Shown here piece after piece: positions 1 through 12,938 of a stretch of 64,000 nt of DNA. The stretch is from Rodentolepis nana (lineage: Eukaryota; Platyhelminthes; Cestoda; Cyclophyllidea; Hymenolepididae). The translations under genes and the position numbers were made by a program. Below the pieces are notes generated by a model. The model saw only the letters and a list, made by a program, of their open reading frames with translations, made no database searches and had not been told where the DNA came from. Positions within the stretch are counted from its first letter, which is position 1; each line of letters begins with the position of its first letter. The stretch spans positions 1-64,000 of the forward strand of contig UZAE01000012.1 of assembly GCA_900617975.1 (NCBI GenBank), given 5' to 3'.

Positions 1-74
1 TTGAAGACGTTGCGATTCGCCCTGACGAAGGCTATTTCTATTATAGCCTTTTTTCAAGCTAATCATAATAAATC

Positions 75-160
75 GAAGTCAAATCGAATGCCGAGTGATT
101 GACTTTTTTGCCGTACGAAGAAACGTTGTTCAGGGTGCACCACGTGGAGGTAAGTCTATT
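75..160 (-). mobile_element. SINE fragment: ribozyme-core region only
   Basis: Matches the element from P2 through P4 to the segment after P2'. The P1 5' strand and everything downstream are missing or unrecognisable. P4 differs from other copies (CGTTTCTTCGTACG). Confidence 0.6.
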
Positions 161-355
161 TAATTAAACGAAATCTTCTGCTGTTTGGGCACATCAAGCT
201 CACATACCTTTTTCCAACTTTGAAAACCTCAATGAAGCTAAGAAGTTATTGTCTCAACTAAGTTCCCACTCAGGCAACTCCAAAAACTCTTAATGTGAGA
301 CAAAAATGCATATTGTACTTATTATATTTCGCATTGAATTCAAAATGTGCTTAAA
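161..355. other. Intergenic, AT-rich
   Basis: Nothing recognised between SINE copies 1 and 2. Confidence 0.6.
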
Positions 356-369
356 AGGTGATAAAATAT

Positions 370-687
370 TATTATTTCAAATGGCAGGCATTTTGAATAT
401 TAATCATGAGCCATTTAGCTGACGTCGGGCTTCGCAGAGGTAGAAAAATCAAAGTGAGAAAATTCGAGAGGGGGAGCAGAAGAGTGATTCACAGATGTAA
501 AGGAGACAGACAGACACAAAGGTAGAGTAAAGGTGAGATGAGTACTGTGAAAGTGGTCGACTATGACAAACAGTTGGGTGATGGTAGTTTGAAGTCAGTA
601 GTCAACTCCCGGTTTATAGACTTTTTTGCCGTATGAGTATACGTTGCCCAGGATGCGCCTCGTGGCGGTAAGTCTATCGCACACCCC
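370..687 (-). mobile_element. SINE-like element, full length (copy 2)
   Basis: About 318 bp, minus strand. Flanked by a perfect 14-bp TSD AGGTGATAAAATAT at 356-369 and 688-701. The tail side reads ATTATTTCAAATGG and the head ends at the ribozyme G. Confidence 0.88.
615..687 (-). ncRNA. HDV-like ribozyme, nearly intact
   Basis: Minus strand, first G at 687. P1 GGGGTGT/GCATCCT keeps pairing through wobbles, P2 has 8 of 9 pairs, and GGGCAA, P4 and GGCAAAA are all kept. L3 and P3 carry small changes. The TSD begins at the very next base (688). Confidence 0.7.
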
Positions 688-701
688 AGGTGATAAAATA
701 T

Positions 702-3464
702 AGTGTACTGTAAACGAATAACAGGGGTTTATGTCTGAGGTTACGTTGGATCCTACCAGGTGATCATAATAGTGCGCTTAATTCACCAAATAATTGATGG
801 ACGTGAGGGAGATCAGAAACACGCGGCGATCGGGAATGACTTGACGTCGGCGACAGTTGCCATAGAAACCACTACAACTGTCTATTACCACTCTGAGACA
901 TAGTCGCCTGTACATGACAAACGTTCAGCAATGAAATAGTTGTTTGCAATTTTATCATTTTGATTTCCACATTCCGAACAGTCTACTGACATGAGTTGCT
1001 TGACTCATTTATTCTTTGCGGTTTCAACCTATTTTACATTAACAACTTGTCATCAAGCGGAATAGTGCATTACCTAAACAAGCCCGCATATTTTGCTTGT
1101 TAGTGAAACAGAACGATCTGCCTTGGAATAAATTCATGATTACTAGTAAAGTACATATATGTAACGTCATTTGTCATCTGACAAAGTCATGTTTCCATAT
1201 ATCCCGATTTCATCATTTCATGGGAGTAACACATTTTTCCGAAAATCCAATTGATCTTTGAGTATTCTAGGGAATCTCTGAATTCTAATAAAGCCACAAT
1301 TTTTGCGACCTTGTTGAATAATTGGATTTTTCAACTCCCTATTGGTTGCCAATTAGAAAACGAAGCTTCAAACCATATGAAATTGTTTATCCTTAACGCT
1401 TAAATATGAAACGTTTTATTCATCCAAGTGGATTAATTATTATCCTTGACCGTATAATGCAATCTTGTCGATTTCGAAAAATTGGGGTATTCTCCAAAAC
1501 GGATCTAATAACAGTAAAGTTGAATTTGATTTTCGATGTACATAGGAAAGTATTTAGGAGACACCTCGTACGATCGTACAGTTTTGAATATTTGATCATC
1601 TGCTCAGGAAATACAGTTTCGGATACATTATTTTTGTCGGCATTCTCAGGAAGTGTATCTTGAATCGGATCTCGGCCACCTTGAAGGTAAGTGGCTTTGT
1701 CCATAAACGAGGTAAACGCAATCACCTCATTTGTACGATACAATAGGTCACCAAATTAGGCTATTTTAAGTAACCAATCAGAGCTGTCTATCACCGTTCT
1801 CTCTTAACAGTAAGTTCCAATGCGATGTCAAATCAAGGTTATTTAAATTTATCCAGAACAGAGCCTTTTGAATGCTTTAATACTACGTACGCACTCAATA
1901 CAGCAATGCAATTATCTAATCTGATATTTATGCATTACAAGATGTACTACATCGTTGCTAAGTGCATAGTAGTAGTCCATAGTGTGGAGGAATACTGACT
2001 CTTAATCCTCTTCAAAATTTAATTTCCATACTTTACACTAGCCTGGGTTTACTTATTGAAATATTGTTCATTCCTGGTGAAGAGCATCTAAAAGAATTTG
2101 AATGTGTGTGGCATGTATTAATGCCAGAATATATTTGAGCAGAGCAAACGGGTGCGATTTTAAATTTGATAAATACATTCACCAGGTCACTTGCCATGGG
2201 GCTTTCTTAAGTTAAATGTGCCGCATTTGCCTCAAAAATCTACTCTGTTAAATACTCAAATGTCTGCAAATATCAATCTTGAAAATGTTCCCATTTATCA
2301 CTGTCGCCTCTCTAGGTTTGCACATACAAGGTGCCGCGGCCGAACTGGTGGGGACTTTTGAGAATTAACTCTAAAAATGGTTTAAAATAAACATTGTGAT
2401 TCATTTTTAAAACTTTGATGCTTTAATTCTCTCTTTTTGCTGTTTAATTTTCTATTATTGTCAACTGCTTGTATTTGTTCTCTGATTCCTAAGTGGTTTC
2501 GTATCGCAGCGCCCTCAACTCATAAAATTTTTACATAAATATAATCAACAAAAAAAAGTGATTTTGGAAAGTTAGAAATTATAATTTCAGGTTTAATTTA
2601 ATTCACGCAAACTACAGATCCGCCCAATATTTTCCAAAAAAATGTATATTCACTTGAATACAGGGAAAATTAATTGTAAATTATTATTTCAATGACGCAT
2701 GAAAATTCGAATTATTGTTAAATTACTCAAAAAATTCTTTCCTGTTCAACAAAAATTGCTTTATAACTTTCCTTGAAAGTTATCGCAATTTAAATAGTGA
2801 CGCGCTTAAACAATTAACTTGAGTTTCGATGCTGATGAATCAAGAAAGAGCTGCCTAAATTCCATAAAATCCGCCGTTCCTCTCTCTCGAAAATTAAGAT
2901 GTATAGTCATATTTTGGCATGCCTACGTACTATATGGTGGCCCAATAAGGAACACTCAACTAGGAATTTGGAATAAAAATATTTGCCTGGGTATTAAGGC
3001 AGTCGTCAAAACCTGGAGAGAAATAATATGGCACATGATCATGTATATAATTCAGCAAAAAACCAGAAGTTGCAAAGTTTCTAAACGTAATATCCAAGAG
3101 CATAATGGAACTGTTAAACGCACCAGTTACTTAAACTCTGTAATATTTACTTTTGGAAGTTATCCGTCTTTCTCAACCTCCTTGTTTGTTCAGTTACCAT
3201 TTCTCCAATCTCAAAGGCCAACATTACGGTTGTCGAAAATTTAATTATATCCAAAACTCGTGGCTTTATTAAATTATAAAGAATTCATCTGCCAGATTTC
3301 AAAAGAGTGGATGATATGAATAAGGGGTTTTCCAACTTATTTTGCATAAACACAAAGTAAAAGTTTCAATTAACTCATAAGAAATAACACTCCATTAGTT
3401 GGAGATGTGGATACAATTCAAATAATACCTAGTTTGTCAGAATCAAAATATTTTTTTGATTTGT
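702..3464. other. Intergenic, no supported gene
   Basis: AT-rich. The longest open frame (2819-3244, TTG start) has no recognisable domain. Nothing else seen. Confidence 0.6.
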
Positions 3465-3779
3465 ATCAAATGACAGGCTTTATGATAGTCATCATAAGTT
3501 CTTTAGTTGACTTCTGATCTCACAGAAGGGGGCGGGGAGGAACATCAAAGTCAGAGGAAGTGAAGAGGAGGAACAGAAGAGCGATTCACAGATGCGAAAG
3601 AGACAGACATAGAGGTAGAAAAAGGGTGAGGTGAGTACTGTAGAAATGGTGGAATATATCATACAATGAGGTCATGGTTGTTCGAGGTCAGAAGTCAAAC
3701 GCCAAATAATAGACTTTTTTGTCGTATGACTATACGCTGCCCAGGATGCACCACGTGGAGGCAAGTCTAACGCGCTCCC
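3465..3779 (-). mobile_element. SINE-like element (copy 3)
   Basis: Near full length by similarity to the other copies, from TATCAAATGACAGG to GCGCTCCC. The ribozyme head is present but mutated. No clear TSD. Confidence 0.8.
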
Positions 3780-4094
3780 TTGATCAATGAAGTAAATATG
3801 ATTAAAAGCCACAATAAAAACCCATTCCCCTGTCTATTCTATATTTGGTAATTTATCACAAGGCTAATTAGAGTCAGCTTTGGATGATATTCTAAGGATG
3901 CTCTTAATAATATAGACTTAAAATGCCTTTGGTTAACAGGTCTTCGTGTCAAAATCTAAGTTATAGTTCTCCGAAAGCTACTTTTTATTCATATGAACTA
4001 AGTCCTTTCGGTGTGAAGTGCACAACACTACCTTGGGTGAACACAGAAATTATTTGCTCACTCGGACAGACTCCAGGGGCGGTCACGAGCCCCA

Positions 4095-4445
4095 CGACCT
4101 CTCAGTCAGCCTTCAAACAAACCCTTCATAATGTTTGAATGACTCTGTTCTGTGACACACGCACAGCCAAAATAAATGTGTTCCACACCGTAAGTCCGTT
4201 TCCTCTACATTGATGAGGGGATTTTGTCATAGATATTACTGAGCCTCTGTCAAGGATTATTAGATGTGGCTGTGCTACTCATCGTGTAGTGAGCGTAGCG
4301 ACCTCTCAGTCAGCCACCCCTCAACAGTCGCTGCATTTTTTAACAAACCCATTTTTATATTTTAATGACCAAGCTCTGTGACAGACACAACCAAAGTAAA
4401 TGTGCTCTACATTGTTGAAAATATTTTGCTATGGAGATAACTGAG
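4095..4445 (+). repeat. Diverged direct duplication, about 150 bp units
   Basis: 4095-4243 and 4299-4445 share CGACCTCTCAGTCAGCC at their starts, then AACAAACCC, CTCTGTGACA, AAATGTG and CTCTACATTG in the same order, and GATA(A/T)TACTGAG at the ends. Spacing 204 bp. Unknown repeat. Confidence 0.6.
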
Positions 4446-5299
4446 GATATGCCGGGGCTCGTTGTTGTAGCATGCCGCCAAAACAATGGCCAGTTTGACT
4501 CAAGAATCTCACAAGTAACACTGAAGAATTATAATGGTTTTCAAATAAAGATAATGCGTTTTGAGATTATTATTGATACATATTATGTTCTTTTTTAAAA
4601 TACTGTTTTCCTGTCTAAAAAATTGAGGATTGATAATTAGTTATCAAATTTTTATTACTTAAATCAATAATAGCTACTGAAACATAACTAAAAGATTTTA
4701 TGGTTTAGATTTTATTTTAAATTACTTCGTAGATCGCATCAAAGCCAATACGGTCCTTTTAACATCTTCATTACTTCTTCCTTAGTTTTTCCCGCTAATG
4801 GATCACGATAAAGCTTTTTTTCATTTGAATATTATTCGCTAGAGTTTTGAGTATTCCTTTCTTCTTGATCTTTGCCTTGAGTCTCTATTACAGGCAATCG
4901 TTTTTGAAATAGAGCGATTAAAATTAACTTTAATGAAATTTGGTTTCATGAATGCCTCCAGGAGTCCTTGCTCTCATCCAAAATAGATCTTAGAATTTAT
5001 GATCTCTGCCATTCCCCAAAACTTATTAATAAACTCGGGAATTTGAATTGGAAGGAACACATTTAATTAATAACATCCCCCTTGTAGCATTTAATCTTGT
5101 TGTAATAAACCAAAAGGTAAGATGGGACCTCGTTTTAACTATCTGATTCTCAGCTTTTAGGCTCATCACGTCCCTACTGAAATGTTAATTCAAAGCTCTT
5201 CACTGGCATGTTGTGGTATTGAAAAAAAACCACTTTTGTTTATCTATTTAACCTACCTCACCCAGTGCACTTGTCATCCTTTGAATTTGCCTATAGATT

Positions 5300-5319
5300 C
5301 CCCCCCCCCCCCCCCCCCC
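5300..5319 (+). repeat. Poly(C) run, 20 bp
   Basis: Twenty uninterrupted C, followed by a CA-rich stretch. Confidence 0.95.
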
Positions 5320-5488
5320 ACCTACACACACCCCTATGAAAACGCTTTCTCATTAATCTTTTCTAGTTATGAGATTGATGCTTTATCGCCGTTCCATATT
5401 GAGATTCACAGTTAGTCAGTGTTGAGATTTTAGACTCTACAAAAATTGAGAAGATGCTCGCTTTGATAGGTTATATATTATAAACTGC

Positions 5489-5812
5489 GGGGTGTGCGAT
5501 AGACTTACCTCCACGCGGTTCACACTGGCCAATGTATACTCATATGAAAAAAAGTCTATTATTCGGGAGTTGACTTCTGACTTCAAACCACTATGACCTG
5601 ACTGTATGTCATATTCGACCTCTTTCACAGTACTCATCCTACCTCTTCTCTGCCCTTGTGTCTGTCTCTTTTGCATCTGTAAATCACTCTTCTATTCCCC
5701 ACCCCTCGGCTTGCTGTTACCCTGATGTTATTTCCCCCTGTGAAGCCCAAAGTCAGCTGAAGGGCTAATGATAATTATCAAAACGCCTTCCATTTGAAAC
5801 ATATAAATAAAT
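5489..5812 (+). mobile_element. SINE-like element (copy 4)
   Basis: Begins GGGGTGTGCGATAGACTT and ends in TTTGAAACATATAAATAA. The P1 3' strand and catalytic C region have mutated (GAAAAA instead of GCAAAA), so the ribozyme is probably dead. No certain TSD. Confidence 0.82.
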
Positions 5813-8800
5813 ATTATCATCTGCAAAGATGTATTTTTCTCACAGCAACCATACACCCCTTTGTTTAGAGTACACAAAGTAATACACTATTTCAGTAAAC
5901 CCTTTTCATTTCAAGCATAAAATGACAAAATTGTGGTACAAAATGTTCTACTCAAATAGCCATCTTGTGGATAAGACGTAAAAAACCGATGACAGTATAG
6001 CTGGCGGACATTTCCTGCATCAAACAGTATTTATCAATATGCAAGCCCGTCAATGCTCGCTCAGGTTGAAAAGCAAATACGCACGTGGTACTTTAAACGT
6101 CTAAAAGATTGGGTACCCAGTCAAATTAAAAATGTACTATGAAATTTCTAAGTCATATACTTGTGTGTTATTATTATCATTATGCATTCGATTGACAACA
6201 ATAAATAAATCCACTTTGATTTAAAAGGAACAAAATATTTCCCAGTCACCTCGAAGGGGGCACGGAAAATTGACCGTATTTTATGTCTGCATTATTTTGT
6301 GGATATCCATTTATAACAATATAATGCGATAGGCAAAGTGTGGTCATTTTAATCAAAGAGAGCAGTTTATAACTTAATTAGAGATTATTAAAACATCATT
6401 GTTTAAAATAAACACACCGTTTCCAAGGATACATGACATGTCTCTAGTACTATAAATGGAGATCAATTGATGTAGAGGGAGAACTCGTGTTCTCTTCGCT
6501 TGTTTATCGTAAACTCATCTTGAAAATGGTTTTTTAGAAGAAAGAAATGATTACATTTTGGGCTGCCAGTTTAAGCAACTGTAATGGAGGTAATTCCATA
6601 AATTTGCGTTGTAATTCTTAGCTTATAGTGAACAAAATTTGATTAGCTGTATCGGTAGTAATTGAGTTATCAACCAATATTTTAAAAATAAAGGTTCCAT
6701 ATTTATTTTGCCTTCTTTCCCTTCTGGATAACCTTTAATCTGTTCATAGAATACGAGATTAGAACCCAAACGGACCTCTGGTAAGTTTTTGGCTAGGTGC
6801 TATCAGAGTAAGGTTCAAATCATTCGAAGTGTTCTCAATATTCTCAAACCAGATTCGTCTAAAGCTCAAAGAAACAGGAATCGCAACTTGAACAGTGGAG
6901 AAGCGTCGCCTTCAAAGTATGAATCTCCGAATTCCACCTAAGATTCTCCTCATTAAATTTTATGTTGTAAACGAATCGCCTATCTATTCAAAAGGTATAT
7001 TAGATATGACATTTGTCCGAATGAAGAGGTAGTGACCTACACAGACTTTTTTGCTTAAAGCAAGAAGTAATAGTGCATTCTGAATTTTGAAAAATATTAA
7101 AAATGAACACGTCAGCTGCATTTATCTATATACCCTGGTTATTTGGACGCTTTGTTTCTGCTGGTGGTATGCTAATTAGACTATGATGAATGAGAAAATC
7201 ACACCTTATCATCTCCAGTTAACTATGCTTAATCAGTGCGAGTGGTCGCTCACATTGAGCGAGTAGATGGAGTGGCAGATATGCAGGTATTACACTACTG
7301 GATCGTTAATTATATGGAAAGGTATTTTGGAGCAGTTGCAACGAGAACTATACCAATCTTTTATTCGAATCCCATGAAATGAGGCTTCAAGAGACATTCC
7401 AAAGTCGGAATTGCCCAGATTAAAAGATTGGTCGCGGGTGTATTTAACCATTTGTTTTTTATTGTAAAACATAATGTCTGAAATATTTGTACTTTTTTTA
7501 AAATTTGATTACACGTATGTAAATTTTTTTGACGTTTCCTACACCACCTGAGGCTTCCATTATAAAACCAGCAGTATGCAATCTTCTCAGAAAAAATCTC
7601 TGAAGCATTTCGATCGATCCAATTGTTTTACCCCATCGCGTCTCAAGTCAAACAATTCATTTATCAACACAAAATTCTTTAAAACTTGACAAATTTTAAG
7701 AATTTTAATATTTTGAGAAATGTATAGGAAGTCCTTGCAGACATTCTGCAGTTGCCACTTTTCAAAAGATAATCAACAATTCTTAATGTATCTACTCTCG
7801 TTTTACACTCTGTTTAATGTTGGAATTCAACGCAAGGGATTTATTTTCAGATGATTCGACTTGTTTACTCAAAATCCAACTTAATCCTGATTTAAAGCAC
7901 CGAAATTTATAATAATAATAATAATATTTAGCTCCCATCGACTTATTTTATGTCCCCTGCGTAGTTATATTTTATCATTCCTGAATTGTACATTTTGAAC
8001 AAGTTATCTTGATTAAAGCGGTTTTTTGAGCTTTCAACGATACTACAGCTATACTCACGTTGCAAGCTAAAATCATCTCAAATTTACTCAAAAGTTTACT
8101 TGGCAGTATCTTTTAGTTGCTTGTCTACAGACTTTAAGGCCGCCCCTACTGAAAGAGTGAAGAAAACGCCTTGGAAAACTGATGTCGTCATACATCCTAG
8201 GGTTAATGGTACCCCTCAGGAGTTGAAAAAATGTCGGTTTCATATCTTGGAGAGCAAAGAGTCTGACTGAGCTTTCACCTCTTCACTGTCTTTGAATCTC
8301 TCACACCGCAAGATGGAGAATAGATTTCATGTGAGAGCAGTAATGTAAGATCTGTGAGCAAAGGAATTGGGAGGTTTGGATTGAGTTGAACTTGGCGACA
8401 GTGATAGTTAATATCGGGGTAGATAAATTGACAGTTCCGACTACTACCTTAGTTCACTACTACCTTAAACAGTTATTTCGCAACGAAAAGGAAAATTTAT
8501 TATAGAAAATTAATCAAATCACCTATAAGGGAATCACAATGAGTATTTCAAATTCCTCTTTTCAGATTTCAATATTTTACTCATAAAATTGAATAAATAC
8601 CTATTTGCTGTTTGCCAATATTGTATTAAAAAAATGAATAGATTATATGCTTAAGAAGATTGCCTTGTCAGCTTTGAGTTACTCAATGCAGATGTGATCA
8701 ATCAATCAGAGTTTTTGTTTTATAACTGGTTGATGTATTAACCTTAGTGATTGGCAAGTACAGAGAAGTCTTGATTAGATCACTATATTTTATAGCGTTT

Positions 8801-9492
8801 TAATTTTATAGGTCACTTCGTTGCCCACTTTAGGGAGGTACAAATATTAATGTTCATGAAGGAGGAAGATCTGTAGCTTGAACAGAGGTTTCCAAAAATT
8901 GATTTTCCAGTTCATAATGAATGAACTCACGAGTGCAACGAGTGTTTCCATCGGATGAATCCAAAATATTCAATTTGACCTTCTCACAGATAACCACGAG
9001 GTACATTTGACAACAGAATGACGGCAGGAGTATCAAGTTGGCAATGTTCAACATGTTGTCAGACACTTGATGCATAAGAAATACTAACTGGTGATAGTAG
9101 CGTTCCGAAGTTTATTGCCACTGCTTTAGGCCTGCAGTAGTAAATGAATTCAAATGCAAAACAAAGAAAAATAGTTAATAGCGATTGGTTTATAGAGATC
9201 ACCATAGTTATCATTTGATAGCTTTTGACCTTATAAAGTCATGCTTCTTCTTGCTGAAAGAGCGGTAAAAATGTACCTAGAGGTCTGATAACAGGTATAG
9301 AATGAATTTAAATGTTTGTGCAATGATTTAATCAATAGAAATATCCTCTTGACTCCTAATCCCCTTTCCCCAATACTAGATGAGCCTCATCGTGGGATCT
9401 GGTTGGCGTGATAAACGAATTCTGACACTCTTCTCATTATATAAAGCAATGATAGACTACTAGAGGTTTAGCTGAAAGTATACTTTCAATGA
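5813..9492. other. Intergenic
   Basis: AT-rich with short unrelated open frames. Nothing recognised. Confidence 0.6.
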
Positions 9493-9807
9493 GGAGTGTG
9501 TGATAGACTAACCTCCTGGGCAACGCATAGTAATCCGGCAAAAAAGTCTATAAAAAGGCAGTTCACTTCTGACTTCAAACTTCCATTAACCCCACTGTAT
9601 GTCAAATCCGATTACTTCTACAGTACTCACCCCACCTTTATTTCTACCTTTGTGTCTGTTTCTTTCACACCTTTGAAGCACTCTTCCGTCCTCCCCCTCC
9701 TCTTTCGACTTTTTTCCACTCTGATGTTCCTTTCTCTCTGTGAAGTTTGTAGTCAACTAAATATATCAGCTAAATATCAAAACGCTTGCCATTTGATATA
9801 AATAAGT
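9493..9807 (+). mobile_element. SINE-like element (copy 5)
   Basis: Near full length, but a short deletion in the head removes L3 and the P1 3' strand, so the ribozyme cannot fold. Possible 7-bp TSD TTTCAAT. Confidence 0.78.
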
Positions 9808-10767
9808 AATTTCAATCAAATCGAAATTTTATAAACCAACTGACAATAAGTGCATTATTTTAATAGTAAATGAAATGTAACTTCATTTGACAAATAAATT
9901 TACTGGGAAAAATTTTTATGAGGTCAGTAAAAAGTGGGCTTCAAAATGCAAAGTTTGTCGAGTAACCGCAAGCGTCGCCAAAATTTTTGAATCCTCCATC
10001 TAACAGGGGTTTTTAAACAAGACCTTTTCTGCAATACTCACAGTACCTGAGAATATTCACTTGGCAGATGCTGTAATAGCACTTCTTTTCAATCTGATTC
10101 ATCTTTCGGGTCGATAATAATTACAGTGGTAGGCGTTTCCGCATCATTTGGCCTCAACCGATTCCTCTATAACTCTTTCCTATGGAAAAAATTTGAATTT
10201 CTAAATTCTTTTCTTTTAAATTCTTGTTATGTTCAATTTTTTATAGAAAAACGCCATTAACAAATGTTCTTTGCGATCATCTAACTTACCTATGACGATA
10301 AGCGTGATGTTACACTTCTCGTTCCTTCACGATTGAAGGTCTTATCTTCTTTGGTTGCATCGAGGCGTGTTCTTGCCCTGCCTTGTTCACTTACTCCATT
10401 GCTGAAATGCAGACCGTTCTTATGTTAAATGAAAAGTTATAGGTCCATCTGAATACGCACCACTATAGGTGAGAGATTTAAAGATTTAAAGTAGCCCATA
10501 GTTAATTATTCCATGAAATAAAGTTTTAAGTTGCTTTGACTAAAAACGGCTGTCTGCTTATTTCCTATCAACACATAAATGGAAGCCAATTGACATAAAA
10601 TGGTTAAAAGACAAGATGGTGATGGCCATCATTGCTTGCTAAAAATCAACCTATTTCTGAGTTTGGAATTAGCAGAAATTGGTAATAAAAATAGTGGGTA
10701 TATATGAACAAAATGATATGTGGCGGGCAAATAATAGGTAGAATAGTAATAAAAGTCAGTGAAACAT
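9808..10767. other. Intergenic
   Basis: Nothing recognised between SINE copies 5 and 6. Confidence 0.6.
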
Positions 10768-11033
10768 GTATTTAAATGAAATGACAGGCTTAATGATGGT
10801 TATCATTAGCCTTTAGTGGACTTCTGGCTTCACAGAGGGGGGAGGGGGGAGGGTAGGAATATCAAAGTCACAAAACGTGAAGAGTGATTCACAGATATGA
10901 AAGGGAGACACAAAGGTAAAAAATTGTGGAAGTGGTAGAATATGACTTACAGTAGGGGGAGATGGTAGTTCGAAGTCAACTGCCGGTTTTTAGACTTCTT
11001 TGCCGTAGGATTTAAGTCTATCGTGCACTCCAG
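10768..11033 (-). mobile_element. SINE-like element with deletions (copy 6)
   Basis: Tail side GTATTTAAATGAAATGACAGG; the head lost most of P1', P4 and L3. Another internal stretch is also shortened. Confidence 0.75.
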
Positions 11034-11388
11034 GTCTGCGTTCATATCCTTCGACATGACTTCATTCTGAGTTCAAATTTTTACGAGCTTATTATGAAGG
11101 TCACAATCCTTGAAGGTCTTTGTGGTGGTGCTTTATTTTCTCTAAACTTTCTTTTATTTTAGAGGGCAGTCTTGAACAAGGAGGAAAGTCTATAAAAATT
11201 AGAAGATTCACTGCCTCCTTTACAGTGTTAGTGCAGCTAACTTGAATTTTTCATTAGGTAACGGATTTTACTGCCTTTCGGGTGGAAATGACATTATTTG
11301 CGAAAAAGTCACCTGCATATCCTCAATACACTCGAGAATTTCTTACAGACTCAGTACTTCGCAGTTTAAGCAGTATATGTATCACTCT
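11034..11388. other. Intergenic
   Basis: Nothing recognised between SINE copies 6 and 7. Confidence 0.6.
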
Positions 11389-11402
11389 AATCTTTGACTA
11401 CT

Positions 11403-11475
11403 GAGGTGTGCGATAGACTTACCTCCACGTAGTGCACCCTGGGCAACGTATTCTCATACGGCAAAAATGTCCATT
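11403..11475 (+). ncRNA. HDV-like ribozyme remnant
   Basis: First G at 11403, directly after the TSD. P1 has one A-C mismatch, P3' reads AGT, and P2 has two mismatches. GGGCAA, P4 stem and GGCAAAA are kept. Confidence 0.45.
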
Positions 11476-11713
11476 AACTGGCAGTTGACCTCTGACTTCA
11501 AACTTCCATAACCCCACTGCGACTACCTTTTACAGTACTCATCTAGCCTTTTCTCTGCCTTTGTGTCCGTCTGTCTTTTACATCTGTGAATCGCTTTTCC
11601 TTACTCCTGTCGAATTTTTCTCACTTTAATGTTCCTCCCTTCTGCGATATTCGAAGTCAACTAAAGGGCTAATGATAACTATCAAAATTCCTGCCATTTG
11701 AAATAAATAAATA
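11403..11713 (+). mobile_element. SINE-like element, full length (copy 7)
   Basis: 311 bp, perfect 14-bp TSD AATCTTTGACTACT at 11389-11402 and 11714-11727, (AAAT)n tail. The element starts exactly at the ribozyme P1. Confidence 0.88.
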
Positions 11714-11727
11714 AATCTTTGACTACT

Positions 11728-12606
11728 TCCTTCTTAGTCTATGTACTCAAGCACTAATGAATCAAGAGCAAAGGGGAAACAGTGGACAGTGGCACTCTCC
11801 ATTATAGCCGGCTGACCAAGAATAGAAACTATTGCAGATTTAAGACTGCTTACCGAACACGAATGCCTAGGGAGGCACCTTTGCAGAATAGGAGTATACG
11901 CTCAACCAACATGCTCCCTATGTGACCTATAGGTGGAAATGGAGAACACCCAGTGGATTCGGTGTCCAGCCCTACAGACAACGACAGAGTCCCAGAGATA
12001 CTGGGAGGCCGGAAGTCAACTAACGGGCCTCTATATATGTTCCTCTCCTCTGTTAAGCCCGATATTGGCTTTATGATAAATATCATAAAGCCAGCCATTT
12101 GATATGAATAAATAATGAACCAATGATTTAATATATACTTCAGCAATTAACAGGTGAATTCCCATTTAATCTTTCAGTTTACAAGGAACAATATAATCAT
12201 ATTATTGAGGCACTTGAAAGTCTATTTTAACCTGTGAAAGTCTGCTTTATACAAGCTCTGCAAGTACGATTCTGCCTAAGTAATTTTTGGTTTTGTTCTG
12301 CCTTGGAAAGAAACTTTATAAGCGGAAAAGGTGTATTCAGAGTTGAGTCATATGCAACTAATTCTCTGAGTCATACAGTCATCTCGTAATTGAAGTTGGT
12401 ATCCCCGTCGTGCACGTTTAATCCCCTGTGTTAGCTGCATTTATTAGACCGAAACTGCATTAAACCTCTCCAAGTTGAAGGTCTGTGATTTGTAGTATAC
12501 CCAATCTGACTTATTCCATTGACGGTCTCAGTTATAAATTTATGAGCTGTTTGTTTGATGGACAAAGAATATAAATTGATCGAATCTGGCTCAGCATATC
12601 TAAGAT
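11728..12606. other. Intergenic with SINE fragment
   Basis: Only the 3'-end SINE fragment (copy 8) is recognised. Confidence 0.6.
12008..12115 (+). mobile_element. SINE 3'-end fragment (copy 8)
   Basis: Only the 3' third: GGAAGTCAACTAACGGGCCT, then a second partly redundant stretch from TGTTCCTCTCC to the CATTTGATATGAATAAATAA tail. 5' truncated or rearranged. Confidence 0.65.
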
Positions 12607-12617
12607 TATCTTATCAA

Positions 12618-12927
12618 TAATCACCTCACATGGTGCACCCTGGCCAACGTATACTCATACGGCAAACAAGTCTATTATCCAGCGGTTGGCTTCTGACTTC
12701 ATACGGCCATGGCCAGACTGTATGCCATATTCGGCCACTTCCGAAGTACTCATCTTACATTTTTCCTCTGCATTTGTGTCTGTCTGTCTCTTATATCTGT
12801 GAATCACTCTTCTCTTCCCCACCCCTTGACCTTCTGTTACTCTGATGTTCCTTCCATTTGTGAAGAACGAAGTCAGCTAAAGGGATAATGATAACTATCA
12901 AAACGCCCGCAATGTGAAATAAATAAA
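12618..12927 (+). mobile_element. SINE-like element (copy 9)
   Basis: Perfect 11-bp TSD TATCTTATCAA at 12607-12617 and 12928-12938. The head starts within the ribozyme, so P1 and P2 5' strands are missing: slightly 5' truncated. Confidence 0.85.
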
Positions 12928-12938
12928 TATCTTATCAA

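Larger units (their letters stand above)
3780..5488. other. Intergenic
   Basis: Holds the diverged duplication at 4095-4445 and the poly(C) run. No supported gene. Confidence 0.6.

Noticed and set aside
2819..3244. Open frame of 141 codons
   Set aside because: Starts at TTG, lies in AT-rich intergenic DNA, has no recognisable domain, and no splice context supports it.
12630..12845. Small frames inside SINE copies (also at 5437-5676, 9496-9801, 32861-33043, 37777-38110, 56302-56586)
   Set aside because: They follow the repeat rather than conserve a protein; different copies are open in different frames and are interrupted by indels.
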